This document shows, piece by piece, positions 25,300-37,449 of a DNA stretch of 64,000 nucleotides. A model generated the notes under the pieces. That model was given only the letters and a program-made list of their open reading frames with translations, was not told the origin of the DNA and ran no database searches. Positions within the stretch are counted from its first letter, which is position 1. Each line of letters starts with the position of its first letter. This DNA comes from Alnus glutinosa. Taxonomy: Eukaryota > Streptophyta > Magnoliopsida > Fagales > Betulaceae. The translations under genes and the position numbers were made by a program. Location of the stretch: NCBI RefSeq assembly GCF_958979055.1, contig NC_084886.1, positions 2,189,001 through 2,253,000 on the forward strand, written 5' to 3'.

Positions 25300-27180
25300 T
25301 TGATATATATCCCTAGATCACATAATTACTACATATATTTTTGAAATGTAAGTACTTCCAAAAAGAAAAAGAAAAAGAAAAAATATATATATATAGACAG
25401 TAAAATGTACTTTTCTTTTAAAAAAAATGGATAATTAATTTTTTTTTTTTTTTAAAAAAAGAGAGTAAATTTTAACCAAAATAAAGGAATATTTTGCTGG
25501 TAGGATGTGAATGCTCATTGCTCATAGGACTTGTGGAGTAGCACATGATGGGCGTTACCGGCAGAAAAGGAAAATGCATTGTGATGGGCCGTGGGCGTTA
25601 TAAGTAGAAGATTGTCGCGAAGCCCATTTTGGGGTTCCTTTGGGAGAAAGCGCGTTTACACTTTACACGGCAAAGAAAGTTTGTGCTAAAGAATAAAGAT
25701 GGTAACCTTTTGGGCCCAAAAGCCTGATAATTTATCGCCTTTGGATTGTTTGTGGTTTCTGTTTCTTGGTTTTGGATTATAATTTGTCTTTTCAATTGCA
25801 TCTATTCCAAGACATTTTCAAGTCTAATAATTTTGTTGTTAAAAGACAAAAAAGAAAAATTAAAGGCTTATCAGCAGTTGCACATAAACAATATGAGATA
25901 AAAGTGTGGTTTATGACATTGTTTTTGAACAAACGAAGTTAATCAGTGATATTGGTATGTTTGTTGTCTTGTTTTAAAGGTGTTTTTATTTTAGGGACAT
26001 TAAATATATATATATATATATATATATTTTAAGAAATTTTTTCTTGCCAATCGAGCAACATTTGGTAGCATGTGCATAAGTGCATTGTTTTGTGACAGAT
26101 TTTACAATAACATATTTTCATACAAGATGGTTTTGAAACATAAGGAAGGGATGAAATACCTCCCTTTCCTTCTTGGGCACTCATGGATTTGGACCTAATA
26201 ATTCCCACTTCATGATGGACAGCTGTAGTGGCTCTGGACGCATTGGCATTTGGCTGTCAAGTGTCAATATTTGATGCATAAAAAGTCAGTTAAGGCAAGT
26301 TTAGGGAAAATTACTTCTAATAGAGCAGAGCTTCTCTATGACTATGAGGCTTCTACATTCAAATATCATGATGCTCCAACTTTGTATGACTTGGGACGAG
26401 ATTATGGAGAAAATTCTATTTTAATGTTGATAAAGGAAAGTTTCAATTAAGAGATACGTTAAATGCTATAATTCTATCCAACATTTATCCAATAAGACTG
26501 ACGTGACATTCTCAACTAACCATTAAAATTAACCATAATTAAGTTAAAAAAGAAAAATCTCATAGTTAATTTGGAGCGCCACGTCAATATTGTTTGATAA
26601 CTGTATAATAAAAATATAACATCTAGCATTACTCTTCAATTAAAGCTACCTAACGTAGGTAAAGTGGTTTCACCTTTAGGCTTCCAGGCTGATTAAGTAA
26701 TTTAGTTCTTGATTTTAACCATTAGCAAGTCTCAATCCCTTGGAAGTTGCTTCCCAGCACATTATAATATTTCATCTACAGAATTTTTTGGCTAACTCAT
26801 ACATAGCAGTGGGAAGAATTATATAGTAACCAAACTAGAGGGCTGCTTCAATTGTTCATAGGCAGTTCTATTGTCAACAATCTCAGCTGGTTTGCTTCTC
26901 CTATAATCAGTTAGAAACTTCTAACTGGCTCACAGATACAACAAAGAAGGTTCACAAATATTCTGTTAATGGTCTGCAATATTTGACCCATCTAGCTATT
27001 TCATAATATTATTGAGACCATTGCTAAACTTGCATACATACTCTACACACAGACATTAACAAGCATGGAATTCAAATGCAAACATCTCAACCAGAGAGGT
27101 AGAGAATGAAAAGAATATTTTAGGAGCTCACCAAAATTACTCTCTATTTATAAAACTCACAACTCTTTTATACAATCTAA
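25300..27180. other. Intergenic DNA, no gene recognised
   Basis: A TA dinucleotide run lies at about 26005-26028 and T/A tracts at about 25440-25460. A 66-codon open frame at 26250-26450 has no recognisable domain. The last few hundred bases are probably the 3' UTR of the ankyrin-repeat gene. Confidence 0.35.
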
Positions 27181-29999
27181 TTAAGCTACTAGAGAGCTCA
27201 ATTGCTTGAAACTCTGATTTGGCTGTGCATAGGCAATTGAATCTTCCACAGAAAGGCCATGTGCACCAAAACTGAGATACCGGTTCATCAACTTCTTGTT
27301 GAAGGAATTCTGTTCGTGGTTCATTTGTGGTGCTTCACCACTAAATGACAGTGTTGAGCAAGAGGGTCCAGCAATGTCAATACCCTTTTGTTTATCCATT
27401 GAATTAGGTGAAGACACCGATGATCCTGACAGACTTGAAGGTGACCGCGCTGGACCAGATAAATGTGGCATTGCCTTAATAACACCTTGCATGAGTCCCA
27501 CTGTAAATTTCTTTTTGGTGGATGGGCTTGGAAGATCACACCTAAGAGAAAATGCCCTTTTGTTGTTTGGAAAGGATGACAATGTCGAGTATTTCTGCCG
27601 AAGTGGGATTAGACTGTCGTCCAAGTTTCTACATATACTGAATGATTCTAGTGAATTATCATCTCTTGACTCTCTTTTAGAGGCCTTCTTCTCTTTCCTA
27701 AGGGGCCATTGGAGAAGAGACTTGAGGCGCCGTGCAGCATCACTCACAGAACCTGCTTTCTTACTGTAAAAGGAGTTGGTTGAGTCACACTGACTTAGTT
27801 CACCTGAACATGCGCTCAAATCCATGATTGCCTGATCATAACTGGCATCAGATGCATTCTCAATGCCCGTGTACAAGAATATCTCTGCATCAGGGATTCT
27901 GAAAGAAGTTCCGGGACTGTTCCCAATCCCCTGCATTTTTAGATGGGAAACAAGGGCGCTTCTTGCCTCATAATCCTGGCATTTGGAGATCCCCCCGGCT
28001 GATATCAATTGCTTGATTAGAATTTCAGAAGATGCTGACCGTGGCCATTGCTTGAGAATATCTAGAGGGGTCATCCCATCGGCATCACGGATGTTCAATC
28101 CGATTGATGGGACGGTCATGAGGAGTTCCACCAGATTACATTGAATGTTCTCAATTACTGCCATGTGAAGAGCAGTTCTTCCGTCATTGTTCCTGACATT
28201 GATGATGTCCTGCATGTTCACAATATTACCACATACCAACTGCTTCATGAGCTCAATCAGCCTGTCCAGTCTCCGGAAACCAGGGGTCCGGAAACCAGCC
28301 ACCGCCATATGAAGAAAAGTATCTCCATAGTTGTTTGTTAAAGAGGCTAACGAAGGAGAAGTAAGAATCAGGACCTCCACCACAGCTAAGTAACCCCTGT
28401 AAGCAGCCACGTGTAGTGCTGTATTCCCTTGATTATCCATGGAGGTGATAATATCAAAGGATGCTACTAGATATTTTACTACCTGCATAAATTTAATAGT
28501 CAGAATAGCAATGAAGTATCAGGTTTCATGAGGTCTGAAGGAGTGTGAAAAATGCAGCTATGAATCTAATTCCAGCATGGGTGCAAATAATGATGCAGCA
28601 TCCTCCATTAAAAGGACATTAAAGTGTTGTGTTGCCCATCCACAAAGAAAATGTTGTCACAGCTTGAAGATTTGACAGGGACAAACACACAACTTTTCAA
28701 GAATATATATTGACAACTGTATCAGTTCTTTGCCCACAAAGAATGTGTCCTTCTTATCAGAACTCTCTCTGAGTATGAGTTATATGCACAATTATGCCAA
28801 TCGTGAATTTTTCAGATAAGCAATAGGTATTTTATTCAGCTTCAGGTGCCCAATAGGCAATAACAAATTAACAACATGAAGATCGAGCAGCAACACCTTA
28901 AAGCCAAATTTTTGGGACTAGATTTTCGAAAACATCTCACTTATAATTTTTGAAAACATCTCCCTTTGTGGTTTTCTTTCGAAAACCTTTCTACACTCAC
29001 ACGTGTATACTCAACACACAGTATAACCTCAAAACTCAATTCCTTCACATAAGCTTCAAGCAAATGTCTAATTTTTATTTTGTCCTGTGCAACAATAGCT
29101 GCATTTTGAGAATAGTCTACATACATGAACAAGTAAACAATCCGTTCCTTCTTCTACAAGTTATGTTCTAAGCACCTACAACAATCCATGGCCCTTTCAA
29201 AATCATACTAACTAGTATTAAATTAAAGCAACTGGAATGCACGAATTAATAGCTAAAGCATCTGCCAAGTACAAAAGATAAGAAGCCTCACCTCAACCTG
29301 CCCTCTGCCAGAGGCTGTATGCAAGATTGTAGATCCCTGAGCATCCTTATACACTAAAACATCAGAACAATCAGCAAGAAGCACCCTTAATATCTCCAAA
29401 TTCCCTCCTCTAGCCGCAGCATGAACGGCCCGGTTCATCATCTCCCACTTGAATTCTGGACTAACATTAACCGATTGCTCCTCCAGTTCACTTCCACTGC
29501 TAAGGCTGTTCCCAGGCGACAGAGCCAAATCAAGCAAAAGCCTGAAAACCTCAGAATTCTTGCTCCTGGCAGCCGCGTAAAATACATCAGTGACACCATA
29601 TTCTCCCTCTCCAAACACAAGATGAGGGTCTCTCTCTAGCAATTCCTTAATAAAATCCACATCCCCAGCTGAGGCAGCAGTGTACAGAAGCCAACCACCA
29701 TAGCCAGCTCTAATGAGAGAGTTATGACCCGTCTTTGTTTCACACTCGAGAAGGAGTTTTCTAGCAACCTGAGAGCGACATCTGGCAACGTCGTCGAACT
29801 GAGCTTCGTCGTCCCAGACTGTTTCGAGGCGGCGGATTCGACGAAGGGAGGTGAGCTTGATGAGGAGATTGGTGTCAAGGTGGAGAAGCTCCCTGACCAG
29901 ATCATAGAGGCCATTGGCAGCTGCCCAGTCAATGGGTGAAGCATACCACCACTGGTCTCCGGTGCTCTCCCACCTAAGAGGGAAATACGAAGGCGGCAT
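27181..29999 (-). CDS. Soluble ankyrin-repeat protein, 2 exons
   Basis: Exons are 29292-29999 and 27181-28482, joined by an in-phase GT-AG intron; the product is 669 residues. The N-terminus MPPSYFPLRWESTGDQWWYA is shared by a plant ankyrin family of unknown function. Ankyrin repeats run from about residue 20 to 390: SPIDWAAANGLYDLVRELL, WLLYTAASAGDVDFIKELL, DVFYAAARSKNSEVFRLLL, MNRAVHAAARGGNLEILRVL, GSTILHTASGRGQVEVVKYL, GNTALHVAAYRGYLAVVEVL, GDTFLHMAVAG, GRTALHMAVIENIQCNLVEL and GMTPLDILKQW. The intron falls inside one repeat. The C-terminal third is Ser-rich and basic, without membrane helices, so it is not of the membrane-bound ACD6 type. Partners are unknown; a protein-interaction role is inferred from the repeats. 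The start is the first ATG and opens the conserved N-terminus. Confidence 0.9.
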
Positions 30000-30244
30000 T
30001 TTAGGCCGGAACAGAATATGAAAACCACCTTCACCGGAATTTAGTCCTTTCAGGCCAAAAATCGCAGCTCAGAACTTACAAAAGTGAAGGCGAAAAAGGT
30101 AAAGAAATCGATTCTTTGAGAAGGGAAAGTTTCGGAAAAGCGAAGATGATGGAGGAATACTCCTGGAATAAGAATCAAACTAACAAGTAGAACCTGTTAA
30201 GTCAATACAGAATACTCAGACAACTGAAAGACACAAAGAGCAGA

Positions 30245-30280
<36 letters not shown>

Positions 30281-31140
30281 TTGAAGAAGGCGCGCAGTTA
30301 TCTAAAAGAGATGGATAAGTACTGACCGTATGATAATGATTGAGAAAATTAAAGGAAACCCAGTAGATGTTAGGCGAAGAAGAAGGGATATACGAGAAAT
30401 AGGAGGGAAAAAGAGGAGGCAAAGAGAGCCATTATTGCCCAAAAGCGAAGCAGGCAAAGAGAAAAAAACAACGACTTTAAGACCGTAGGTAGAGGAAAGC
30501 AGAGAGAAATAGAGAGTAGAGTATCTGCACAAGATAACAAAACGAAAATGACCACTTTATCTTAGATTTATGGTGGAGAAAAAGTTGGGTTGAAAGCATA
30601 GAAAGATTGAGATTCCTTTGGTCCGTGAGAGCGCAGTATAAAGTTTAAGAGAGAGAGAGAGAGAAGTAGTTTCTAGGAAATCTACGGATGGTGTTGTTTA
30701 ATGTTGTCTCAGTTTGGAAGGAAATTAGCGGGTTCGGTTATTTCGTTAGTGGAAAGAGAGAGAGAATAGGGCTACTAGTTCGTCCCAAGTCTGATTTTAG
30801 TGTGAATTATATCATTACTCTTTCTTTTGATCTGCCCCCATCCCTTATCTATTGATGACTCAGTTTAATGTTCCTAAAAAAGGGCAGCCTTTCATCAACT
30901 TTTAGGGCCCTACTCTACACAATATAGCCTCCTCTCACAAAAGGGCGGTCCACCACTCCTCATTGATGGAAGCAGTCAGCCTCCCCTCGCATGTGACCTA
31001 TAATCGCCATTCGCCCACACCTCTTAAGTTTGCAAAGATTTCATCATACATAATTTTGTCTTATAACACTTTTTATTCATTGTAGTCATGGGCGAAATTA
31101 CAAGGTATCCCTCAAGCCTCAAAACATTCCTCAATTTTTT
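30000..31140. other. Upstream region of the ankyrin gene
   Basis: The minus strand is pyrimidine-rich from about 30000 to 30560, as in a leader, and includes a GA microsatellite (30250-30276). A second GA run lies near 30650-30663. I saw no coding sequence. Confidence 0.4.
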
Positions 31141-31142
31141 TC

Positions 31143-31145
<3 letters not shown>

Positions 31146-31206
<61 letters not shown>
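31146..31206. repeat. TA microsatellite followed by a T tract
   Basis: About 25 TA units (31146-31195) are followed by a run of T. This is a simple repeat, probably polymorphic. Confidence 0.95.
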
Positions 31207-31208
<2 letters not shown>

Positions 31209-32939
31209 TTTCGTCCCTCCGTCGTCTAAAATCTTAGTTCCACCGGCTGATGGTAGCGGATAATGTAACACACCAACTCCTGCATTTTTAGCTTCACAAG
31301 AACTTGCATGATAGTGATGAATGTATACATACATACATAAGCATCACCAACAATCTTTTATTAGCAATTATTTTTTATAATTGAATGGTATTCCCTCCCC
31401 TCAATCATCATCAAAGAGAGGAATACTCTTGAGTGGGAAAAAACTGCTGGTTGCTGGGTCGGTGGCTTGTTCTTGATGATGCATTTCCAACCTTATACAG
31501 TCATAAGTTTGCCACAAAGGCCGGTGGGTCGGTGGCTATCCCGTCATCTTTAGGGTTGACCTAACTATTTGGGTCGATAAATATAAAGTAGGCTTGTATT
31601 TAGGAAAGTCTTCAAGATGGACATCCTCCTCTCCCAATTTTTTTAATTGCATATATATATATATATTAATCTGTTGTGAGGATAGGGAATAATGATCAAT
31701 TTAAATATCCTCGTAGTTAACAATCCCTATTGCTACCGGCTACCGGCTACCGGCCTCGGCCACTCACACGCAATGCCGGCTTGGCTTCCTTATTTATCAT
31801 CAATGGTTAGGCTTAACAATGCCCTGTTGTACTTTCTGTTGGCAGTTCTATAGAAACGTGTCCATTGAAGAAAACTAAGTTCTACCTTTTTCAAGTCTCT
31901 AGGAAAGCAACACTTTAACTTTTTACTCCTTTATTCAATGGAAAATTGGAAATCATCTCTTAATGCAAGACTATGTTTCTTAGTGTCACAAAAACATTAG
32001 TGCTTTACAAATTAAAAACTAAAAATACTACCCAAAACACGTTAACAAACACTTCCTCATGATCTTCTATATTAAGGCAGGCTAATTTTGCAATATATAT
32101 GATGGCAGCTAGTAATTTAATCATTTTTATGAAGACAGTCAAAGTTGATAGACAGTTGTCCTGCATAAGATTGGTAATTTCTGTTCGCATATTAAATTTG
32201 GATCGTGTCGAGACAGGCAAGGGTATAAGATTTTATATAAGTCAACTCTAACTTGACCTATTTAATAAATGAGTCTGACCTCTTAACCCTAATCTGTTAA
32301 TTTCGAGTCGTATCGAGTCATGAGTATAAGATTTTATATAAATCAACTCTAACCTAACCCATTTAATAAACATGTCAAATTACTCGACCCTAATTTACTA
32401 ATTTCTTCTTAAATTCATATAGAATTCACAAATATTATAAAAAAAATTGTCCTACTTAGAGCAGGTAGCTAAAGATGAAGAGTCATGTCAGGAACAACAG
32501 CTAGGTATGGCAATGATCATATAGATCAGGCATTGGCCCCATGTTTGACAAAACTTTGACTGTGAAGTCACAAGGCATGCGCATGGCCAACATCAGGGTG
32601 AGGAAGATGTGGCCCATCTTGTGATCTCTTGGATCTGTTTTGTTTCATTTTTGTCATCAGCATCATTGGATCGGGAGCCTCAACCTATCACTTTAATTAG
32701 TTCATTCTTTATTGGCTTGAATGGACAAAGATCACGTGATGCTGCATCTCGAACGTGCAACAAAGAGGCAAACAACAGATCGACAATGATGCAATCAGAT
32801 CTAACTTTCTAAACAGTATATGATTTGGAATAGCATAATTCTAACCAAGTTGGTAAAATGCCCCACCCCCCAAAGCACGCCACTTTTTCTTAATCCTAAT
32901 TTTAGTGTTGGAAAATTTCAATGTTAAAATATTATTAGG
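31207..32939. other. Intergenic DNA with a diverged tandem repeat
   Basis: No gene was seen. Between about 32218 and 32402, a unit of about 110 bp is present twice: GTATAAGATTTTATATAA...AACTCTAACYTRACC...ATTTAATAAA...CCCTAATYTRYTAATTTC. GTCGTATCGAGTCATG-like words also occur. It is probably part of an interspersed repeat. Confidence 0.5.
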
Positions 32940-33480
32940 TGTAAGTTTTAGGTTTGGAGTTGAGTCGATGCACGATTTGGACTTATAAGAGCTGAAAAAC
33001 AAAGAAATTTAAGATCTCGTTCCAACGAGACCAGGTTCTTTCAAACGAGAATCTGTGACGAGTTCCATGATGGTTTGATTGCTGTCCCATTTGAACGGAT
33101 GATAAAAAAATACTTTTAGAGTGCTCCGTTTGCAATCTTGTTCAAAGTTCATTCGAAGTTTGTTCAAACGAAAGGACGACAGAATGCTCCAATTGGAGTG
33201 TTGTTTGAGTTTGTTCAAATGCCACAGGATTAAAATTGTAAAACCTTTGATCTCGTTCGAACGAAATTTCGGCAGATCGTTTTTTCCATAGCCGATCTTG
33301 GCTTAAAAAAACTTGTTTTCTCCACTAGAGTTATCAGTGAAAAAGAATGCTAGATGTTCTAGAGCCATTGTGATGAGAGGTGAAAGTGTTATTTACCGGG
33401 ATTACAAGATTGGGCCTTTAGAGTTACAAAATTTTGTAAGTAAGAACAATCATTAATGTAAATTTTCAATAGTGAAGGAC
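32905..33480. repeat. Repeat-like block rich in TTCGAACGA-type words
   Basis: Between about 33010 and 33265 there are at least six related words: CTCGTTCCAACGAGA, TTTCAAACGAGA, CATTTGAACGGA, TTCATTCGAAG, TTGTTCAAACGAAA and CTCGTTCGAACGAAA. Several are palindromic. The block may derive from an LTR or other interspersed element. Boundaries are unclear and no coding domain is seen. Confidence 0.35.
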
Positions 33481-33831
33481 TTTTGGAATTTACTAGCCCC
33501 TGAAATAGTTGTAATTTTGAAAAGTCATTCAAAATATTTAAACTTAATTTGTTACCAAAATCTTTGTTTTTACTATTTTACTACTTTCTTGGATTTTGAG
33601 TTTCATCGCTGTAAAAATTGGCTCGGTAATTGTGTGCTTATCAATTTAGGGTCTAAATCATAAATTTCAGTTTGGATCAACTACTGCATAGGATTCACTA
33701 AAACATCCTCAAAAGGGCCACACTATCTGATTATCATGTGAAGTTGGTACAGGTCCATCATATACTAAATAAAAAGGTAACTTCTAGACAAAACAAGCCA
33801 AAATATTTCCATTTTTCAAACCACACGACCA

Positions 33832-33853
33832 CCCCCCCCCCCCCCCCCCCCCC
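33832..33853. repeat. Poly(C) tract of 22
   Basis: An uninterrupted run of 22 C. Such long C runs are rare in plant genomes and their length is prone to sequencing error. Confidence 0.95.
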
Positions 33854-34145
33854 AACCAATAGTTGATTTTACTGTCACATTAATAAGTTTATATGACAAT
33901 GTACTAAATATTATTACTCATTAGAATTGACCTCACATAAGACCTTCCCCAACAAGGTAGAAAAAACACTCTATTGCCATCGCACTCTTTTAAGTCTATT
34001 GCTAAAACAGATTGCAAAAAACCCAAAAGATTTATGCTTTGCCACAACATCATACATCTAAGCCAATCGGTGAGATACCGAGCTCGACTGTCCAATTTCA
34101 TACATCTAAGCCAATGATCAAATAATAAAGCTCGTCAAACCCCAA

Positions 34146-34310
34146 AGGGTAGCTCAATCCGTTAGAGCTATGCTTCATGAAGTGGATGCCACTAGATCGA
34201 ATTTCTCCTTCACCCTTCTCTTTTGGGGACTCCTTTATATACTACCCTGCATACTCAGGATTCTCCTTGTGTTAATAAAGTTTTCATATTACTCACGAAA
34301 AAGAAAAGCT
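34146..34310 (+). mobile_element. tRNA-derived SINE, copy 1
   Basis: The head has a box-A-like stretch, TAGCTCAATCCGTTAGAG, and a box-B-like stretch, AGATCGAATTT, about 35 bp apart, as in RNA polymerase III promoters of tRNA-derived SINEs. The segment ATGCTTCATGAAGTGGATGCC matches the SINE at 46081-46204 (ACGCCTCATGAAGTGAAGGTC). The tail region runs to about 34310 with TTAATAAAGTTTTC. No convincing target duplication was found and the 3' boundary is approximate. Confidence 0.6.
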
Positions 34311-35979
34311 TATGTTCTCTCATAAGAATATGGAATGCAGGTCTGCCAGGTCCCTACCAAAATAGTAATTGTGAGCTTTTTCCCAAAAGCAGCTTCTTAA
34401 ATATCAGAAAATAACAAATAACAATAAAATTAGCTCCCTAATTTAATGGTTGCAGTGTCTAATTTGAAATCAGGTTTAATAATAATGTCTCCCTGACTGC
34501 ACCACAGAAATCATTCTCGCGACTTTTCAAATGAAATCATACACCCAAGAGTCTATTCCATTAAGAGAAAGCACCATCTCTATGGCTTTAACCCTTTCAT
34601 TCTCAAGCAGAAAATCAAAACCACTCCGCACAAAAGCTTCTTACCTTCCTTTTTTCTACTTGGAAACCTTTAGAACATTTTTCATGTTCTTTCTTGGAGA
34701 GCATAAACACCACTAAACAGGAAAAAGTTGAAAATCATAACCAACAGAAAGAGGGAGGGGTACGTTGCAGGAATACCATTGTCTAAAGACGAGAGATGAT
34801 AGGAACTTAGGGAAATGAAGTGCGCAAAATTGCATGAATAAATTGCAAGACATCAATAGATTCTGCAACAGCAGCTCAGAAACAACCAATGGTACCATAC
34901 ACATACAACCACCCTGCCAAAAAAACAAAAAAACTGAAACCATATTCTGCTCCCATTAACATTCAGAATTGATGAACATATATCAGGATAAACAAATAGG
35001 AGAATGTTCCTTACAGTCTTATGATGATCATTTGTGACTCCAATTAAGATGGTTTGCTGAATCCTCAAGTAGTTGTACGCAGATGCAATTAAAAATCTCC
35101 ACGAGGAAAAAAAAGGCAATGCTTTTCCTTCTCAGTCCACCAAATGCAAGTTATTTGTCAAGTAGGTGACATGGGAAAACATGGAACTTAATATGTCCCA
35201 CAATTGAAGGATATTAAGACCATGGTGATGAACTTGACTTCGTGTGCAGCCTGCTGAGTATTAATGCCTTTCGTTACATGCACAATCCCAATCCCTCCAA
35301 AGCTCTTACTTGGATTACTGTCAGTGATGGCAGATGTCCTGCGGTCTTGCCTGCTTTGTCAATATGCCTTTGATGATATTACACTAAACTGCCAATTCTC
35401 TTTGCTTGCAACATAAGAAGAAATGTAGCTTTACATAATGATAGAAATACAGCATTTTTATAACACAAATCTAAAACTCATCACAAGTTAGCAATGGCGT
35501 ATTTTTAGACTGCATGGTTTGACCAAGTCTGACACAGGAGTGTAAAGCCAAGCAATCACAGGTATGGCAAGCAGTTTTTTATGTGAAGCAGGTACATTTC
35601 ATTATTTATGTCCTATCTTCTGGGAATATCTAACATCTACAACAACAAAATCATTTTAAAGAGAATTTTCCCTGCTTCACTTTGGAATCATGTCTTCTAT
35701 GGCAAATTCAAGGCTTACATTATTAAGAGTTGTTTACTATCTCCAGACCTTAAAGATCAATACCAGTCAATACCAGATCACCAATAATGATTTTAAGACT
35801 TCAAATTAGTCAAAACTTCGAAGCTGCTTCAGAGTATAGCTAGTGGTATGTTGTAGTACAAGGAAGTTGATATGTTATGTTCTCTGAAAAAGAGCATTGA
35901 CACCTGAAGACCAAAGAGCACCTGAATCAAAAGCATAAGTATAACTTGTTCACCTTGACATGCTTGTTACTTGAACAAC
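34311..35979. other. Intergenic region, PPR downstream DNA
   Basis: No gene was recognised. The last few hundred bases before 35980 are probably the 3' UTR of the PPR gene. Confidence 0.35.
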
Positions 35980-37449
35980 TTATAACTTTTTCATTAAATC
36001 TTCAATCCTTTCAGCAGCATCATACATGTTCTTCTGTTTGACTTCATCCAATAGCAAACGGCATGTCTGATATCTAGGAGTTATCCCTTGACCAATCATC
36101 TCCACAAAGAGTGAGTAAGCCCGCTCACATTTATTTGCTCGGCAAAGCCCATGAATTAGAAGTGCATAGGTTGATATATCAAGACAAAGGTGATGCTTAT
36201 TGACCATGTCATCCAATAATTTACTCAAAAAACTGTCCGTATTCCTAGTTTTAAAGCACACCTTGAGCAATGGGTAGTATGTCTGAACATCAGGCTTACA
36301 AAGGTCTGATTTTTCCATGTCCCTGAGGACATTCAAGGCTTTTTGTTCCTGACCATGATGGCAAAACATAGCAATCATTGAATTACAGGTTGACGTATTT
36401 GGGCTGACCCCAGTGTTGGGCATCTGCACCTCAAAAACACGAACAGCCTCCTCTACACGGCCAGCTCTCCCGAGAGTATGGATCAATGCATTGTAGAAGA
36501 GCGTATCAGCTTTACACCCAACTGATCTCATTCTGTCAGCAATATGCAACGCTTCCTCAAACTCCTCCGACTTTGTCAGTGAACACATGATAGTGGTGAA
36601 AGTAACAACATTCGGTGGGCACCCCTGAGCTTGCATTTCATCAAGCAGCTCATAGACCTTATAAAATTTACATTGCCAGCAATAGAACTGAATGATTGTT
36701 GAGTAGCTAATGACACAAGGGCGACACCCATGCCCCCTCATCTCTTGCATCGTCCAATGCGCCTCATCAACGCGATTCACTTTGCACCAACCATGAATGA
36801 AAATGTTAAACGTGTGAGCATTCGGTGAAATATGTGACTTGAGCTCTAGGAACACCTCGCGCGCCTGCTCAACCTTGTTCTCTTTGCAAAGGGTGTCGAG
36901 CAACAAGTTCATAGACTCCGTATTCTTCTCCAACCCCAAAGATCCCAACTCATCAAACGTCGTCACAGCCTCTTTCCACTGCCCTGCACCAGCAAACCTC
37001 CTCATCACCTTCGCTACAGTGCTAAGCCCGACAAGCTGACACTGACCCATTTCTTCCAGAACAGCTTTCATCTTGCCCATTTCCTTCATTTTACCCAATA
37101 TGTCCACCAACATATCATATGCTTCTTGTGTGTGTCTATAACCCGACCGTGACTCTGCCCATCTGAACACACCCAACGCAGACTTCCAATCATCCTTAAA
37201 CCTATGAAGCAACTTATCAACAAGGTCAGAGGACAACTCCATGCTATTACATGCTTGATCATTCAAGAGCGACCGAACAACTTCAACTTCGCTGATTCCA
37301 ACAGGAATGTTAGCGATGACAATGTCAAGATCGGACAATGTTTTCGACTCCAACGGAGTAGAAAGACATGAATAAAGAGCGCGAGACGATATAGATGGAC
37401 CGACAAGGTTATGAATGTGTTTAGCGAATTTCTCAACATGGAAGATCAT
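35980..37449 (-). CDS. P-class pentatricopeptide-repeat protein, intronless
   Basis: A 489-residue PPR protein in one exon, as is usual for plant PPR genes. Such proteins bind organellar RNA and act in its processing, stability or translation. After an N-terminal stretch of about 80 residues rich in Ser, Arg and Leu (likely a mitochondrial or plastid targeting peptide), 35-residue helical-hairpin repeats follow. Examples are NAHTFNIFIHGWCKVNRVDEA, CVISYSTIIQFYCWQCKFYKV, NVVTFTTIMCSLTKSEEFEEA, DTLFYNALIHTLGRAGRVEEA, NTSTCNSMIAMFCHHGQEQKA and DISTYALLIHGLCRANKCERA. All motifs are of the P type; no E or DYW editing domain follows, and the protein ends IEDLMKKL. It resembles mitochondrial proteins of the At3g04130 type. 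The RNA target cannot be inferred. Confidence 0.92.
   Translation of the reverse strand: MIFHVEKFAKHIHNLVGPSISSRALYSCLSTPLESKTLSDLDIVIANIPVGISEVEVVRSLLNDQACNSMELSSDLVDKLLHRFKDDWKSALGVFRWAESRSGYRHTQEAYDMLVDILGKMKEMGKMKAVLEEMGQCQLVGLSTVAKVMRRFAGAGQWKEAVTTFDELGSLGLEKNTESMNLLLDTLCKENKVEQAREVFLELKSHISPNAHTFNIFIHGWCKVNRVDEAHWTMQEMRGHGCRPCVISYSTIIQFYCWQCKFYKVYELLDEMQAQGCPPNVVTFTTIMCSLTKSEEFEEALHIADRMRSVGCKADTLFYNALIHTLGRAGRVEEAVRVFEVQMPNTGVSPNTSTCNSMIAMFCHHGQEQKALNVLRDMEKSDLCKPDVQTYYPLLKVCFKTRNTDSFLSKLLDDMVNKHHLCLDISTYALLIHGLCRANKCERAYSLFVEMIGQGITPRYQTCRLLLDEVKQKNMYDAAERIEDLMKKL

Noticed and set aside
26250-26450. 66-codon open frame as a small gene
   Set aside because: No domain, no promoter context and no supporting neighbour.
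27296-27769. 157-codon plus-strand frame as a separate gene
   Set aside because: It is the antisense shadow of the second ankyrin exon, whose family similarity is clear on the minus strand.
34141-34216. Functional tRNA gene
   Set aside because: The boxes are tRNA-like but the cloverleaf does not close, and a related SINE with a target duplication exists at 46081-46204.
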